Below are positions 5,674 to 6,939 of a DNA stretch of 6,939 nucleotides, piece by piece. Numbering within the stretch: the first letter of the stretch is position 1; the number at the start of each line of letters is the position of its first letter. Source of the DNA: Cellvibrionales bacterium UBA2034 (GTDB lineage Bacteria > Pseudomonadota > Gammaproteobacteria > Pseudomonadales > UBA7239); the NCBI GenBank assembly GCA_002333095.1, contig DDBK01000064.1:1262-8200 (forward strand), given 5' to 3'. The notes under the pieces were generated by a model. The model made no database searches. It saw nothing but the letters and a program-made list of their open reading frames with translations, and had not been told where the DNA came from. Both the position numbers and the translations under genes were made by a program.

Positions 5674-6939
5674 GTGCGACACTCGATGCCCGGACTTTCC
5701 CCTTGCGTGGCAGCCAGTTGATTGAGGCCAGTGCAGGTACCGGCAAAACCTACACCATTGCATTGTTGTATGTGCGGCTGGTGTTGGGGCACGGCGATCA
5801 GTCCAGTGCATTTACTCGTCCCTTGTTGCCGCCGGATATTCTGGTAGTGACATTTACTGATGCAGCCAGTCAGGAGTTGCGCGATCGCATTCGTGCAAGA
5901 TTGTCTGAAGCGGCGGATATATTTTCTGGTATCAGGACGTTACAGGAAGGTGATCCGCTGGCATTCATCCTTGCGGATTACCCGCCAGACCAGCGGCCTG
6001 TTTGTGCGTTGAAATTGCAGCGCGCTGCTGAATGGATGGATGAGGCAGCGATCTCCACTATCCATAGCTGGTGTTACCGAATGTTGCGCGAACATGCGTT
6101 CGACAGTAATAGTCTGTTTACACAAGCGTTGGTGACAGACCAGTCTGATCTGCTGACCGAGATTGCTGAAGATTACTGGCGTAAATTTTTTTATGGGATG
6201 GATCAGGCAGCAGCTGGGTTGCTTCACAGCAAAGTTTCCAGCCCGGATGAATTGCTGGAATCTGTCCGTCCCTTGCTGCATAAATCAGACAGTGTTCCGG
6301 TATTTCGTGGTGTGCGACTGGAGCCAGTCAGCATGCCATTGTTGTTGCAGGGGGCGAGTGAATACCTGACGGTATATGCTGCTTGGGAAGCCGAGCGCAA
6401 TGCGCTGGAAAATAAAGCACGTGCGGCGTGGGCTGCTGATCTGGCAGGAATTGAAACGCTGCTGGCACCGCTCTGGTCACAGCTGAATGGCCAGAAATAT
6501 ACATCCGGTATCAAGCCTGAGATTCTATTAGCACAGTTACAGTCATGGAGTGTGACTGGAGGCCGTACAGGCATCGATAAAAAACTGTTTTACTTTGCAG
6601 AAGGCAACTTCCAACTCAAAAAGGGATACAGCGAACAGCCGCAACATCGAGCATTCAAGCTGCTGGCGTTGTTGAAAGAATGGGAAGACAGAAAACCGCC
6701 AGAACCCGAGACTTTCCATGCGCTGGTTTTGCTCCATGCTGCACAGTGGATAGGCGATGCATTGCAGCAACGTCTGGAGCAGCGTGCGGAACTGGGTTTC
6801 AATGAACTGCTTTTGCGTCTGGATAAAGCGTTGGCGGGTGAGAGTGGGCATCATCTGGCTGCTGCTATCCGTGCACAATTCCCTGTGGCGATGATCGACG
6901 AATTCCAGGATACCGATCCTGTTCAGTACCGGATATTCA
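5670..6939 (+). CDS. recB: RecBCD enzyme subunit RecB (exodeoxyribonuclease V beta), 3' end outside window
   Basis: RecB is the 3'-5' SF1A helicase and, through its C-terminal domain, the nuclease and RecA loader of RecBCD. The visible 423 codons (E. coli RecB is 1180) cover the N-terminal part of the helicase. Walker A is EASAGTGKT (19-27, Lys26), motif Ia is VVTFTDAA (59-66; E. coli has TFTEAA), the ISTIHSWC segment is at 128-135 (E. coli VFTIHGFC), and the Walker B/motif II DEFQDTD is at 410-416, followed by PVQYRIF as in E. coli. The segment ELGFNELLLRLDKAL before motif II matches E. coli ELGFDDMLSRLDSAL. The region between about 150 and 370 is more diverged, as is normal for the 1B domain. 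The frame is open to the window edge without a frameshift. Later helicase motifs, the nuclease domain and recD lie beyond the window. The ATG overlaps the recC stop as ATGA. Confidence 0.97.
   Translation, partial: MSATLDARTFPLRGSQLIEASAGTGKTYTIALLYVRLVLGHGDQSSAFTRPLLPPDILVVTFTDAASQELRDRIRARLSEAADIFSGIRTLQEGDPLAFILADYPPDQRPVCALKLQRAAEWMDEAAISTIHSWCYRMLREHAFDSNSLFTQALVTDQSDLLTEIAEDYWRKFFYGMDQAAAGLLHSKVSSPDELLESVRPLLHKSDSVPVFRGVRLEPVSMPLLLQGASEYLTVYAAWEAERNALENKARAAWAADLAGIETLLAPLWSQLNGQKYTSGIKPEILLAQLQSWSVTGGRTGIDKKLFYFAEGNFQLKKGYSEQPQHRAFKLLALLKEWEDRKPPEPETFHALVLLHAAQWIGDALQQRLEQRAELGFNELLLRLDKALAGESGHHLAAAIRAQFPVAMIDEFQDTDPVQYRIF

Noticed and set aside
5277..5792. 171-codon minus-strand open frame across the recC-recB junction
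   Set aside because: It overlaps the end of recC and the RecB Walker A region on the opposite strand, with low-complexity composition and no start context; a shadow frame.
382..6939. Possible defence island (phospholipase D nuclease plus RecBCD plus small protein)
   Set aside because: The phospholipase D is of the ClsC lipid type with an export-like N-terminus, not a cytosolic nuclease, and recCB is a housekeeping repair unit; there are no mobile or phage signatures around.
1..6939. E. coli-type Chi sites (GCTGGTGG or its complement)
   Set aside because: Near matches such as GCTGGTGT occur, but I found no exact copy on either strand.

Overview
The window reads as chromosomal DNA of a Gram-negative proteobacterium. 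Evidence for this is a lipobox-bearing lipoprotein, a ClsC-type phospholipase D with an export signal, and a recC-recB pair of the classic RecBCD type. By eye the base composition is close to 50% GC, with moderate use of GTG starts. RecC and RecB follow the E. coli proteins along their length but are clearly diverged. This would suit a betaproteobacterium (for example the Nitrosomonadales/Gallionellales area) or a non-enteric gammaproteobacterium; finer placement is a guess.

Layout: all genes lie on the + strand and are tightly packed. Region 1 (1-1854) is an envelope pair: the 3' part of a small lipoprotein gene, cut by the left edge exactly at its lipobox, then 6 bp later a ClsC-like HKD phospholipase D / cardiolipin synthase. 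Region 2 (1894-2118) is a small DUF3820-family gene with a GTG start. Region 3 (2188-6939) is the recombination-repair unit: recC (complete, GTG start, strong Shine-Dalgarno) overlapping recB by ATGA. recB runs off the right edge after about 423 codons; recD would be expected next but is not visible.

How the genes work together: RecC and RecB are subunits of exonuclease V, which processes double-strand DNA ends and loads RecA after Chi recognition. The RecC residues that form the E. coli Chi-reading channel are nearly all conserved, with one substitution (E. coli T40 to Asn48). The DUF3820 gene sits directly upstream of recC in the same direction and same frame. As DUF3820-like domains also occur with exonucleases, a link to DNA-end processing is possible but unproven. 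The lipoprotein and phospholipase D probably act in the envelope and are likely co-translated.

There is no stretch over 300 bases without a gene. I saw no tRNA, rRNA, CRISPR, insertion sequence, phage or toxin-antitoxin signature. The window looks like ordinary housekeeping DNA; the points worth a second look are the RecC Chi pocket, the DUF3820-recC linkage and the unnamed lipoprotein paired with the phospholipase.
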